Under the pieces are notes generated by a model that worked only from the letters and a program-made list of their open reading frames with translations, was not told the origin of the DNA and did no database searches. Made by a program: the position numbers and the translations under genes. DNA of 64,000 nucleotides, from positions 1 through 64,000 of the forward strand of contig JACYLU010000033.1 of assembly GCA_015272325.1 (NCBI GenBank). The letters run 5' to 3'. Below are positions 47,211 to 56,086 of the stretch, one piece after another. This DNA is from Synechococcales cyanobacterium C42_A2020_086 (lineage in GTDB: Bacteria; Cyanobacteriota; Cyanobacteriia; Elainellales; Elainellaceae). Position 1 is the first letter of the stretch, and the number at the start of each line of letters is the position of its first letter.

Positions 47211-48052
47211 GGTTGTAAAACTCCTCTGTCGCGAAGGGCTTGAATACGGGCGGCTAAGCCCACCGATAGGGTGCGCTCCAAGTCTTGCAGCAGCTCCGAG
47301 GCAGGGAGATTCGTGAGATTGCCTTCAATGGTGTATTCCACTACCTGCGGCAGTCTCACCTCTAAGCCGCCGCCGCTGCCGCGATCCGAGAATTCAACTT
47401 GGGTCGGGTTATCGACCAAGCGCGAACGAACCAGCTTCACGCCACTGCCCTCCAAGAAAGGCGAGCGCTGCAGCGTCAGCACAAAATCATTGACATCATT
47501 GAATGAACGAGCCACCCCTGAGATGCTCACTTTGGGAGGGGGCGCTGCGGCAACAGGAGTAGCTTCGGGAGGGGGCTGCCCATCTGCTGGTTGGCCTTCA
47601 GCTGGGGGAGGACTAGCCACCGGGCTGGGTTGAGCGGGTGGATCGGGATCTAATTGCTCAATTGAGTTAATCTGCACCCCATTGGGAACCCGCGAGCGCA
47701 CATCTTGCAAAATTGCCGACCAGGGTTTGATGTAGTCAAATACCGACGCGAGTGCCCGATTTTCTGCCTCAATCTGATTCACTTGAGTGTTAATCGCATT
47801 CACTTCTCCAAGTTGAGCTTGCAGCGCACTCAACTGGCTATCCAACTCGATCTGCCGCTGCGCCAAAGAGCGGTTCTGGTTCTGCAAAAACAGCCAAAAC
47901 CCAAGCACCAAGGCGGGCAACGCAATGCCAATCGCTGCTCCAACGTAGTAGGGACGCGGGTCATCCTTGACTCGTGGCACTCCTCTGCCCAACCCGACCT
48001 CGGACGGGCGCTCAGAGCGGTCATTAAGAAAGTTGATATCTAGGCTATACAT
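47207..48052 (-). CDS. pilN: Type IV pilus inner-membrane protein PilN
   Basis: 281-aa partner of PilM and PilO. The conserved N-terminal tail MYSLDINFLNDR is the segment that binds PilM. It is followed by a membrane helix (AAIGIALPALVLGFWLFLQ), a coiled coil (SLAQRQIELDSQLSALQAQLGEVNAI) and a periplasmic domain with a long proline/alanine-rich insert (about 145-185) not seen in proteobacterial PilN. One base separates it from pilM. Confidence 0.93.
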   Translation of the reverse strand: MYSLDINFLNDRSERPSEVGLGRGVPRVKDDPRPYYVGAAIGIALPALVLGFWLFLQNQNRSLAQRQIELDSQLSALQAQLGEVNAINTQVNQIEAENRALASVFDYIKPWSAILQDVRSRVPNGVQINSIEQLDPDPPAQPSPVASPPPAEGQPADGQPPPEATPVAAAPPPKVSISGVARSFNDVNDFVLTLQRSPFLEGSGVKLVRSRLVDNPTQVEFSDRGSGGGLEVRLPQVVEYTIEGNLTNLPASELLQDLERTLSVGLAARIQALRDRGVLQP

Positions 48053-48053
48053 C

Positions 48054-49181
48054 TCACCAGGCCTCCCGTAAACCCAACCCCAGAACAGTGCCTAATCCGA
48101 CCCGTTGAGCCGGAGAAAGTTCCTGATCCACCTCCAGCGACAGCGCCGAAACCGGATCCACTTGACTCGTCGGCAGACTCAACCGCTGCGAGAAAAACTC
48201 ATCGAGGTGACCGATTGAGCCGCCTGGCCCCGCCAGCAAGAGCTGCGCTACTTCCATGTTTTCCCCTTGGTTTTGATGGTAGAAGTCAATCGAGCGGCGC
48301 AGTTCGTCGGCCAGCTCGCCCAGCACCCGCAGCATAGCGGCCGTGCCAGGATTGATGCCGCCTCGGGTAGGATTGGTGGGCCCTGTTCCCATACTGTCCA
48401 TAGGCATCAGGGGAAGAGTCATACTCTGCAACAAATCGGTATTGCGCGAGGGCGGCAGATTCATCGCGCGGCTGAGAGCTGTCTGCACTTGATAAGTCCC
48501 AATGGGCACCGTCCGCGAGAATTGCGGCACTCCATCCACAACAATCGAGATTTCGGTATTTTCAAACTCAATATCGACAATCGCTGCTGCCTCTTGAGGC
48601 GTGAATTCCCGCAGCCGCTGCCGAATCGTACGAATCAGCGAGAAACTGCTAATTTCCAAAACATCGACAATCAAGCCTGCCTGCCGAAAGGTATCGAGAT
48701 AGGCGTCGGTGACTTCTTTGCGGGTGGCCACCAGCAGCACTTGCACTTTCTCGATGCCATCTTCATCGACAAAAAAGCCGAGTTTTTGATAGTCCACATC
48801 GGCTTCCTCGCGGGGAAACGGCAAATACAGTCCGGCTTCTTGGTTCAACACCATCTCGCGCAGCTCGCGATCGTCTAGCTCCGCTGGAACCGGGATAATC
48901 CGGGTCACCGTGTCTCGACCGCTAGGAATTGCTGTGGCGGCATGTTTTACCTTTAGCTTGCTTTCCGCCAGGAGCGACTGAATGATCTCAGCCATCGCCG
49001 CCGAATCAGTAATTTGCCCTTCCTGAAAGATGCCTTCTGGCACCTCTGCTGAGGCAAGAGTCACTAACTGAAATCCCTGGCCTTTTTTCTTCAGGCGTGC
49101 CACATTGACGCGATCTGCGGTCAACTCGACGCCAATTCCCTTCGTTTTTCTTGAGAATACGTTTTTGAGGCTGCTAACCAC
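48054..49181 (-). CDS. pilM: Type IV pilus assembly protein PilM
   Basis: 375-aa actin-like cytoplasmic ATPase-fold protein that anchors the inner-membrane pilus platform. Motifs are IGVELTADRVNVARL (phosphate 1), VLEISSFSLIRTI, AAIVDIEFENTEISIVVDG and LLLAGPGGSIGHLDEFF with a Gly-rich adenosine motif. It is the first gene of pilM-pilN-pilO-pilQ. pilP is absent, as is usual in cyanobacteria. Confidence 0.94.
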   Translation of the reverse strand: MVSSLKNVFSRKTKGIGVELTADRVNVARLKKKGQGFQLVTLASAEVPEGIFQEGQITDSAAMAEIIQSLLAESKLKVKHAATAIPSGRDTVTRIIPVPAELDDRELREMVLNQEAGLYLPFPREEADVDYQKLGFFVDEDGIEKVQVLLVATRKEVTDAYLDTFRQAGLIVDVLEISSFSLIRTIRQRLREFTPQEAAAIVDIEFENTEISIVVDGVPQFSRTVPIGTYQVQTALSRAMNLPPSRNTDLLQSMTLPLMPMDSMGTGPTNPTRGGINPGTAAMLRVLGELADELRRSIDFYHQNQGENMEVAQLLLAGPGGSIGHLDEFFSQRLSLPTSQVDPVSALSLEVDQELSPAQRVGLGTVLGLGLREAW

Positions 49182-49796
49182 CGTTTTTATCCATTTAACT
49201 CAAATAGAGGAGCTAAGGCAATGTTCTAGATCGGGGGCGTTACCGGAGTGAACCACACCACCGCAGCGAGAACATAAGGGGAAATCGAACCTGCAGCGAG
49301 CAATATTTGCTACGTTTCATTCGTGCTAATTCAGGATAGCGAATCCCTTTTGGTTTGGATCGAATTTAAAGCTCTGACCAGGCTCAAATTCATCGAAATT
49401 CTGCCCAGTCTCCTGCCGCGGCTGCGGAAGCTTAAACGCTATCAGACACCATCTAGATACAATCCGATTTAAACCGTAACCCCCTGCAACTCAATAGTTC
49501 AACACTCAACACTAGTTCACCATTACACTAGTTCACCATTCCATCTTTCCCGACTCAGGTTCCGTTGGTGGCACAGCGAAACGCTCTCGCAACCCCTCAC
49601 GCATTCTCATCCTCATTCAGCGATGGTACCGAACAAATTGCAAAAAGGAACACCCCTTTCCAAAATGAGTCTATGGAGCCGTAAGACAATGGCATGATTT
49701 AGATTTAGATATTCCACACCGCAATCGCTAGAAATTATGGGGCAAGACCCCATCCCTAGGTACAGTGGTGAAGATGCAGGCACAAGGAATGGACGC
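49182..49796. other. Divergent intergenic region, pilM to ABC binding protein
   Basis: About 615 bp with no supported gene. It should contain the pil promoter. The 16-bp duplication at 49509-49540 is the clearest structure. Confidence 0.4.
49509..49540. repeat. 16-bp perfect tandem duplication
   Basis: ACACTAGTTCACCATT occurs twice head to tail (49509-49524, 49525-49540). A looser repeat (CAACACT) precedes it. Confidence 0.95.
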
Positions 49797-51104
49797 ATGA
49801 GCAGGATGAGGATCTGGAAGTGGGGCAGCTTAGCGCTGATCGGGCTGCTGTTGAGCTGGGTGATTGGCAGCTGTAGTCCGGGTTCGCCCGATGCCAATTC
49901 AGCGAACGGTAGTTCGTCTGCTTCAGGCAGTGCAGAAGTTGAGTTCTGGACGATGCAGTTGCAGCCGCAGTTCACCGACTACTTCAACGGATTAATTGCC
50001 GACTTCGAGCAAGCCAATCCCGGCGTCAAAGTCCGCTGGGTGGATGTGCCTTGGGCCGACATGCAGAGCAAAATCCTGACCGCGGTTTCCGCTGGCACTG
50101 CTCCAGATGTCGTCAATCTCAACCCTGACTTTGCCGCTCAGCTTGCTGGACGCAACGCTTGGCTCGAACTCGACGACCGCATCCCTGCCGCCGAGCGCGC
50201 CGCCTATCTGCCCAATATCTGGAAAGCCAGCACCCTTGGCGATACAAGCTTTGGTATTCCCTGGTATCTGTCCACCAGTCTCACGATCTACAACAAATCG
50301 TTGCTGCAGCAGGCCGGCATCAGCCAGCCTCCTACGACCTACGCCGAGCTAGCCCAGGTGGCGAAGCAAGTCAGAGATAAAACCGGCAAGTACGCCTTCT
50401 TTACCACCGTTGTTCCCGAAGATTCCGCTGAGCTGCTGCAGTCCATGGTGCAAATGGGCGTGCAGCTCCTCGATGATCAAGGAAACGCCGCCTTCAATAC
50501 GCCCGAAGGTAAAGCCGCCTTCCAGTATTGGACCGATCTTTACCAACAGAATTTGCTGCCCAAAGAAGTGCTGACCCAGGGGCATCGTCGCGCGATTGAC
50601 CTGTATCAGTCTGGCGAGACGGCAATGGTTTCTACAGGTCCGCAGTTTCTGAAAACCATCGCTACCAACGCCCCTGCCATTGCTGAAGCGTCCGCGACTG
50701 CACCCCAGATCACGGGCAGTACCGGCAAAAAGAATGTGGCCGTGATGAATTTGGTAATTCCCCGCAACACCGACCAACCAGACGCAGCCCTTAAGTTTGC
50801 TCTGTTTGTCACCAATAACGAGAACCAGCTCGCCTTTGCTAAAGCGGCCAATGTGCTGCCGTCCACCGTAGCCGCCCTAGAAGATAGCTACTTCACCCAG
50901 GTTGCCGACGACGCGCCTGCTCTGGACCAAGCTCGGGCAATCAGCGCCAAGCAATTACGGGATGCAGAAGTGCTGCTGCCTACAGTGAAAGACGTCAAAG
51001 AGCTGCAAAAAATTGTTTACGACAATCTGCAGGCAGCCATGCTGGGTCAAAAGTCGGTTGATCAGGCGGTTGCCGATGCGGCTGCCGAGTGGGATCAGCG
51101 CTAG
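49797..51104 (+). CDS. ABC transporter sugar-binding lipoprotein
   Basis: 435-aa extracellular solute-binding protein, family 1. A lipoprotein signal (MRIWKWGSLALIGLLLSWVIG) ends in the lipobox IGSC with Cys26 as lipidation site, then a Ser/Ala/Gly linker. The mature fold shows VEFWTMQLQP, FEQANPGVKVRWVDVPWADMQSKI, AGTAPDVVNLN and IPWYLSTSLTIYNKSLLQQAG, typical of maltose/glycerol-phosphate/trehalose-type binding proteins. ATG 49797 has AAGGA upstream. The permease and ATPase genes are not adjacent, as is often the case in cyanobacteria. Confidence 0.93.
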   Translation: MSRMRIWKWGSLALIGLLLSWVIGSCSPGSPDANSANGSSSASGSAEVEFWTMQLQPQFTDYFNGLIADFEQANPGVKVRWVDVPWADMQSKILTAVSAGTAPDVVNLNPDFAAQLAGRNAWLELDDRIPAAERAAYLPNIWKASTLGDTSFGIPWYLSTSLTIYNKSLLQQAGISQPPTTYAELAQVAKQVRDKTGKYAFFTTVVPEDSAELLQSMVQMGVQLLDDQGNAAFNTPEGKAAFQYWTDLYQQNLLPKEVLTQGHRRAIDLYQSGETAMVSTGPQFLKTIATNAPAIAEASATAPQITGSTGKKNVAVMNLVIPRNTDQPDAALKFALFVTNNENQLAFAKAANVLPSTVAALEDSYFTQVADDAPALDQARAISAKQLRDAEVLLPTVKDVKELQKIVYDNLQAAMLGQKSVDQAVADAAAEWDQR

Positions 51105-51142
51105 GGATCTCTAGGCTATGGGGGTGCTGAGGTGGGCAGTGC

Positions 51143-51436
51143 CTAGGCGGCCAGATCTTGCACCAGCACGTAGGGCTGCACAATCAAAGCGTTAAAGCGG
51201 CGCGTGCGATCACTGCCTAATTCAGCAAGCAGGGCGGCCGAGGGTTTGGAGAGCTGCTGGTCGCTGATCCACTGCTGCACGGCCAGCACATTGTCGCTGG
51301 CAATCGCAACTCCTACATCGAGCAAATCGAGGGTCGGGTCTACCATCACGACGGCGTCGCGCTGTACGTGAGGCATCAGCCATTCCCATTCGGCTTGGTC
51401 TACCATTTCGGCCAGCTCTGCTCTTAGGTTCTGCAT
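51143..51436 (-). CDS. DUF2288-like small protein
   Basis: 97-aa soluble protein resembling DUF2288: LRAELAEMVDQAEWEWLMPHVQRDAVVMVDPTLDLLDVGVAIASDN, then VQQWISDQQLSKPSAALLAEL and a closing strand LIVQPYVLVQ. Function is unknown. It converges on the binding-protein gene and is followed upstream by the PAS kinase gene in the same direction, 92 bp away. Confidence 0.75.
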   Translation of the reverse strand: MQNLRAELAEMVDQAEWEWLMPHVQRDAVVMVDPTLDLLDVGVAIASDNVLAVQQWISDQQLSKPSAALLAELGSDRTRRFNALIVQPYVLVQDLAA

Positions 51437-51528
51437 GAACTCTCTCCCTCAAGGATTTCCGTTACCATACCACAGTTGCCGAAGTCGCTTCACCCAGAGC
51501 AGGGCAGAGAGAACCCTCCCCTGAGGGT

Positions 51529-53958
51529 TTAATCTGAAAACGCCTCGGAAAGCGTTTGCTTGACGGGAATAATGATCACAAACTCCGCTCCTTGCCCTGG
51601 AGTCGAATGGCAGTACAGCTCGCCGCCATGCCGCTCGGTGATGATTTGATAGCTAATGGAGAGTCCTAATCCGGTCCCTTTGCCTACGGGTTTGGTGGTG
51701 AAGAACGGATCAAACAACCGCCGGCGCACGCTGTCTGGAATGCCTTCCCCATTGTCGCGGATGTGGATAGCAACCCGGTCATGGTCCCGAACTGATGTTG
51801 TAATCCAGATGGTGGCTGGATCCCCCGAGGGCAGGGTTAAGGATGCCGCGCCTGCTGCTTGCGGGAAGGTCGCTTCTAGGGCATCAATCGCATTCGCCAG
51901 AATATTCATAAATACTTGGTTCAGCGGGCCGGGGTAGCATTCCACCAAGGGTAACGGCTGATAGTCACGCACAACGCGAATCTCGGAACGGTGCGGTTTG
52001 GCTTTTAGGCGGTGCCCCAGAATAGTTAACGTGTTGTCGATCCCTTCGTGGATATCGACTTCTTTGACCTCGGCTTCATCGATGCGGGAAAAGTTGCGCA
52101 GCGACAGCACAATCTCCCGAATACGGTTCGTGCCAGTCTGCATTGACTGCAGCGCTTTGGTGAGGTCTTGGCTGAGAAATTCCAGATCAATGGCATCGAT
52201 TTGAGCGGCAATCGCTGGGGGCGGCTCAGGCAAATGCTGCTGATAGAGCGCGATCAGCTCTAGCAACTCTTGGGCGTAGCAGCTGATGTGGCTGAGATTG
52301 CCATGAATGAAGTTCACCGGATTATTGATCTCATGGGCAATGCCGGCAACCATCTGCCCCAAGCTCGACATCTTTTCGCTCTGCACCATTTGCAGTTGGG
52401 TGCGTTGCAATTCCAGCAGGGCTTGCTCGAGTGCAGCTGTTTTTTGCTGGAGCTGAGCTTCGGCACGCTTGCGATCAGTCATATCTATCGACACGCCAAT
52501 AGCACCAGTAACCGTGCCTGCGGCATCTCGCACCGGTCGATAGCGACTTTCAAAGAAAATATCTCCAACCTCGACGGTTCCAGTCACTTCGGCTCCCTGT
52601 AGAGCCTGCTGAATCTGCTGCAATGCTTCAGGCGACTTGCGATATAGGTCATACACAGATGTGCCGACTACGGTATCGGGTTCAAGGTCTAGCAGCGCTA
52701 GCCCGCAGCCGTCTGCAAACGTCAGTTGTCCAGAGGCATCGATGGCAAATAAGAGAATGGGTGCTGCTCGAATGACGGTTCGCAGCCGCTCTTCGCTTTG
52801 TCGCAGAGCAGCTTCCACCTGTTTCAAACTGCTAATGTCAAAAATTACGCCATCGAGATGCAGCAGCGTGCCTTCCGCATCAAACACGCCCTGCCCGCGC
52901 TCGCGTACCCAGTGGATAGACCCATCGGCATGGACAATCCGATACTCCAACAGGTAGGGCTGCCGTTTCTCGACGCACCGCGCCACCTCGCGTTCGACAC
53001 TGGCAGTATCGTCCGGGTGGATCAAACTGGCAAAAGAGCGAACGCGATTGTGAATCAACGTCGAAGCGGGATAGCCGGAAATATCTGTAATGGCATCGCT
53101 AATAAAGTCCATTGACCACTGGGAATCGAACGCGCAGCGGTAAATAGCTCCTGGTGTATTCTCAACTAGGGTCCGAAAGCGCTTTTCACTCTCCGTCAGA
53201 ATTTTCTCTGACTGCTGACGCTGTTGAAATACGGTGTGAAACGTCTCAGCTAGGGCGGCAATCTCGTTATTGAACGGCAGCAGCGGTAGCTGGAATAATC
53301 CCGTCGTTTGGCTAACTTTAATGTTTTGACTCAACTGATTCAATGGGCGTAGCACGAGGCGTTGTAACAGCAACCACATCAGACCTAGAATCGCGGTGGT
53401 TCCCAGCAGCAGCGTGGCAGTAGAAGCCAGCAACGTCTGCCGAGCACTCTCTCGAATCTTCTGCCGATCCAGAATGGCAATGACTAGGGTGCGCTGTCCG
53501 GCTGTCGGCTGCAAGGGGGTGATATGCAGCAGCACCGATTGTCCGTTGAATCGCAGCGGGCGCGTCAGACTAGAGGATTGCCGAACGGCATCAGCTACTA
53601 GATTGGCTAGCTTAGGGTGAATTTGGTCGAGCTGCCGATTTTGCCAGGTGATGGAACTACTCGCCAAGACTGCGCCTTGGTCGCTCACAAGGGCTACTGT
53701 TTGCACCGTTGGCAAGGTTGCGTAGTTTTGTACCACCTGTTGCAACGGTTCTAGGGTTTGTTGCTCGAGTAGCTTGGTGGCGGCAAACCCCAAGGACACC
53801 GTCACCGAGTGCGCTTGCTCCAACACCTTGTGCTCTAGATCGGCTTGAATGAGCCGATAGTTGATGCTCAGCGTTGTTAGGCCCAGCGTCATCAGCGACA
53901 ATCCAAATCGAATCAGGAGCTGTTTTGAGAGACTCTGTTGCCGCGAGGCGATCTTCAT
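51529..53958 (-). CDS. Membrane PAS sensor histidine kinase
   Basis: 809-aa kinase. Membrane helix 1 (about 15-36) precedes an extracytoplasmic domain (37-175), helix 2 (about 178-203) and HAMP. PAS 1 (about 258-380) has its PAC (EYRIVHADGSIHWVRERG), and PAS 2 (about 390-498) has PAC (GVSIDMTDRKRAEAQL). A coiled coil leads into HisKA with His542 in GIAHEINNPVNFIHGN, and HATPase_c has IRDNGEGIPDSVRRRLFDPFFTTKPVGKGTGLGLSI. The INNPVNF form is typical of cyanobacterial multisensor kinases. It has no receiver domain and no adjacent regulator. GGAGGA precedes the ATG. Confidence 0.94.
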   Translation of the reverse strand: MKIASRQQSLSKQLLIRFGLSLMTLGLTTLSINYRLIQADLEHKVLEQAHSVTVSLGFAATKLLEQQTLEPLQQVVQNYATLPTVQTVALVSDQGAVLASSSITWQNRQLDQIHPKLANLVADAVRQSSSLTRPLRFNGQSVLLHITPLQPTAGQRTLVIAILDRQKIRESARQTLLASTATLLLGTTAILGLMWLLLQRLVLRPLNQLSQNIKVSQTTGLFQLPLLPFNNEIAALAETFHTVFQQRQQSEKILTESEKRFRTLVENTPGAIYRCAFDSQWSMDFISDAITDISGYPASTLIHNRVRSFASLIHPDDTASVEREVARCVEKRQPYLLEYRIVHADGSIHWVRERGQGVFDAEGTLLHLDGVIFDISSLKQVEAALRQSEERLRTVIRAAPILLFAIDASGQLTFADGCGLALLDLEPDTVVGTSVYDLYRKSPEALQQIQQALQGAEVTGTVEVGDIFFESRYRPVRDAAGTVTGAIGVSIDMTDRKRAEAQLQQKTAALEQALLELQRTQLQMVQSEKMSSLGQMVAGIAHEINNPVNFIHGNLSHISCYAQELLELIALYQQHLPEPPPAIAAQIDAIDLEFLSQDLTKALQSMQTGTNRIREIVLSLRNFSRIDEAEVKEVDIHEGIDNTLTILGHRLKAKPHRSEIRVVRDYQPLPLVECYPGPLNQVFMNILANAIDALEATFPQAAGAASLTLPSGDPATIWITTSVRDHDRVAIHIRDNGEGIPDSVRRRLFDPFFTTKPVGKGTGLGLSISYQIITERHGGELYCHSTPGQGAEFVIIIPVKQTLSEAFSD

Positions 53959-54205
53959 TCCTCCGATGTCCTAGGGCGATAGGTGACGGTGTCGCAACGA
54001 ATCTACCTGAACCAAGGCACTTGCTGCCAAGGTTAGTCTCGATGGACGGGTTGGGCTAACAATCGTGACGCCTTACTGCGATGGACTGTGTTGATCTCAG
54101 ACCTTCAACGGTCATCATTCGTTGCCAATCCAGAATGCCCGGTTTGGCGGTAGCCTGTTACAGGCTGTGATTATAGACACTAAAGGGACACGAGAGGTGC
54201 CAGTT

Positions 54206-54646
54206 ATGCCCATTCTGCATCAGCTCCTAGAAATTGAGACAGCAACGGGAATTGGAATCTACAACATTACGCCGCAGGTGCAGGCCGTCTTGAGCCAGAC
54301 CAAGATTCAAAACGGGCACGTGCTGATTTTTTCTCGCCACACGACCACTGCTCTAGCCATCAATGAAGACGAACCCAGATTACTAAAAGACATCGAGAGC
54401 TACCTCAGAAAGTTGGCTCCTGAAACGGAACCTTATCTGCACAACGATCTGCATCTGCGACCGAACATTCCCGAGGATGAACCAATGAACGCCCATGCTC
54501 ACTTAATGGCAATTACCCTCAGCAGCAGTGAACTGGTGCCGGTAGTGGCTGGGCGGCTAGCGCTAGGAACTTACCAATCCATTCTGCTGTTCGAGCTAGA
54601 TGGACCTCGCCAGCGCACAGTATTTTGCCAAGTATCCGGTGAATAG
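54206..54646 (+). CDS. YjbQ/UPF0047 family protein
   Basis: 146-aa beta-barrel protein of the secondary thiamine-phosphate synthase (YjbQ) family. Conserved residues appear in GHVLIFSRHTTTALAINEDEP (His, Thr), LHNDLHLRPNIPEDEPMNAHAHLMA (His cluster) and GTYQSILLFELDGPRQRTV. The weak thiamine-phosphate activity known for the family may not be its real role. The start ATG 54206 has GAGAGG upstream; in-frame codons back to 54122 are rejected. Confidence 0.93.
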   Translation: MPILHQLLEIETATGIGIYNITPQVQAVLSQTKIQNGHVLIFSRHTTTALAINEDEPRLLKDIESYLRKLAPETEPYLHNDLHLRPNIPEDEPMNAHAHLMAITLSSSELVPVVAGRLALGTYQSILLFELDGPRQRTVFCQVSGE

Positions 54647-54674
54647 CGACATCGCTGTCTTTCAAGTTAAATTC

Positions 54675-54696
54675 GAGTTAAAGATGAGCTAAAGAT
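54675..54696. repeat. 11-bp tandem duplication
   Basis: GAGTTAAAGAT (54675-54685) is followed by GAGCTAAAGAT (54686-54696), one mismatch. Confidence 0.85.
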
Positions 54697-54763
54697 AAAT
54701 TAAGAAATGGTTCGTCAAAAATGAGTAGCGGGCACGCTGGAGATTCTGAAGACATCGTCGTGA

Positions 54764-54961
54764 GTGCCCACTGCCATGCCGCACCCGTTGTTCAAGCTAT
54801 CAAAGCCATTAAAGTCATTACGAGCCGAACTCTGCACTCTGCTCCTCCTCACCCTGCTGCTGTCTGCTGGTCCTGCCGAGGCCGCACGCCTACCGTGGTG
54901 CATGCGCGTAGTACCCAGTGGCCAGCTAGTGACGCGCTATGGGTCCCACTGGTGCCGCTGA
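54764..54961 (+). CDS. Candidate small exported peptide
   Basis: 65 codons from GTG (or 61 residues from ATG 54776). The predicted product has a basic n-region (KLSKPLKSLRAE), a strong hydrophobic core (LCTLLLLTLLLSAG) and an AEA-type cleavage site, leaving a mature peptide of only 25 residues with two Cys (LPWCMRV...SHWCR). Codon use looks natural throughout. No convincing ribosome site is visible and I know no family. It could be a secreted peptide or a chance frame. Confidence 0.4.
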   Translation: MPTAMPHPLFKLSKPLKSLRAELCTLLLLTLLLSAGPAEAARLPWCMRVVPSGQLVTRYGSHWCR

Positions 54962-55013
54962 CCTACCACCAGCAGAACTAGCTGGGGCAATGCAAGGCGA
55001 CGAGTGACTCAGC

Positions 55014-55550
55014 TTAGGGGCGATGGGTACGGCGCAACTCGGTGATTTGGTCGGCAATGTCGAGTAGGGCCGGCGGCATCTCGGGCCCCGTGAGAATCAT
55101 GTCAATTTGGCTAGGGCGATTGCGCAGCAGGTTGAGCACCTCGGCCTCTGGAATCAAGCCAAACCTGATCGCTAAACTCAACTCGTCGAGGACGACTAGG
55201 GCATACTGACCCTGGGCAACTACTGTTTGGGTATATTGCCATAGCTCTCGCAGGGCCGCGACTTCCGGTTCATCTAGATCCGGACCGCTAATACAGCGAG
55301 GTAAGTTGCAGCGAATCCAGTCCAGATTTTGGGCAAGCTGTACCGGATGGTGATGCCCCTGCCCAATACCGCCTTTGAGAAACTGCACAACCAGAACGGG
55401 TGCCCCTTGTCCGGCGATACGCAGCGCCTGTGCCATAACGCTGGTAAAAAAACTGCGGTGGGGGCAGGTAAACACTTGCACTAACCCCTCGACCGAGTAG
55501 GGCAAAGCATGATGCGGGTTGCGGCTTGGGGCTTCGAGTTGAGACACCAT
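55014..55550 (-). CDS. CobA/BtuR-like protein with degenerate P-loop
   Basis: 178-aa relative of ATP:corrinoid adenosyltransferase. Downstream family signatures are intact: APVLVVQFLKGG, LVVLDELSLAI (Walker B-like) and ILTGPEMPPALLDIADQITEL. At the N-terminus, where CobA has the G-rich ATP loop ending GKTT, this protein reads VFTCPHRSFFTSVMAQAL. ATP binding in the usual way is therefore doubtful. I recall similar P-loop-less forms in other cyanobacteria. The start is ATG 55550. Confidence 0.85.
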   Translation of the reverse strand: MVSQLEAPSRNPHHALPYSVEGLVQVFTCPHRSFFTSVMAQALRIAGQGAPVLVVQFLKGGIGQGHHHPVQLAQNLDWIRCNLPRCISGPDLDEPEVAALRELWQYTQTVVAQGQYALVVLDELSLAIRFGLIPEAEVLNLLRNRPSQIDMILTGPEMPPALLDIADQITELRRTHRP

Positions 55551-55736
55551 AGAGCAAGACAATAAATTTAAGAATCACGTAAAGAATCACAAAAGCATGA
55601 CGGCAACAGCAAGCAAAGGATTGGCTCTCCTAGAAGATGTAAAGTGACCTGGGAATCAAGGGATCCTGGTGAGCTGCGAAAAACAACGCCTGTGCAGATC
55701 TAAAGAAATCGTTTAGAGAAATCGTATTCATACATT

Positions 55737-55750
55737 AGTACAAAAGTACG
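55737..55750. promoter_or_regulatory. LexA-type site
   Basis: AGTACAAAAGTACG matches RGTAC-N3-D-GTWC-B at all positions. It lies 187 bp upstream of the CobA-like gene and 337 bp upstream of rph, so the target is unclear. Confidence 0.4.
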
Positions 55751-55817
55751 TCGATCCTCATAGATAGAGAGCAGATTGCGCCCTTCTGATTGGCAGGGTT
55801 CAAAATCCTGATTCAAA

Positions 55818-55861
55818 ATATAGCGTGTTAGGCGGTTTTTGTCTCTGTCTTAACGCTATAT
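55818..55861. repeat. Hairpin with ATATAGCG arms
   Basis: ATATAGCGT (55818-55826) pairs with ACGCTATAT (55853-55861). The arms match those of the inverted repeat in the pilO-pilQ gap, suggesting a small dispersed hairpin family. Confidence 0.55.
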
Positions 55862-56086
55862 CTGTAGGCATGGCCTGTTGGCTTTTCCGTCCACCTTCTG
55901 CCCACGGGCATGGCTCGATTGCTGCGTTTGCTGACTCTTCGCGGAACGCAAGCCCCAGGATCCTAGTTAACCCCCTATCTCCATCATCACAGCCATGACC
56001 GCCCAACGCTACTTCCTCTCAGGTTTCCCTTCCGTCCGGGAAGTGGCTGCTGTATCCTGAGTGAGGACTGAGAGGCAATAGGCACC

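Larger units (their letters stand above)
55551..56086. other. Intergenic, CobA-like gene to rph
   Basis: About 535 bp without a supported gene. It holds a LexA-type site at 55737-55750 and a 9-bp hairpin at 55818-55861 (ATATAGCGT with ACGCTATAT, 26-nt loop). Confidence 0.5.

Noticed and set aside
55800-56006. 68-codon reading frame on the minus strand
   Set aside because: It overlaps the ATATAGCG hairpin and has no domain or ribosome site.
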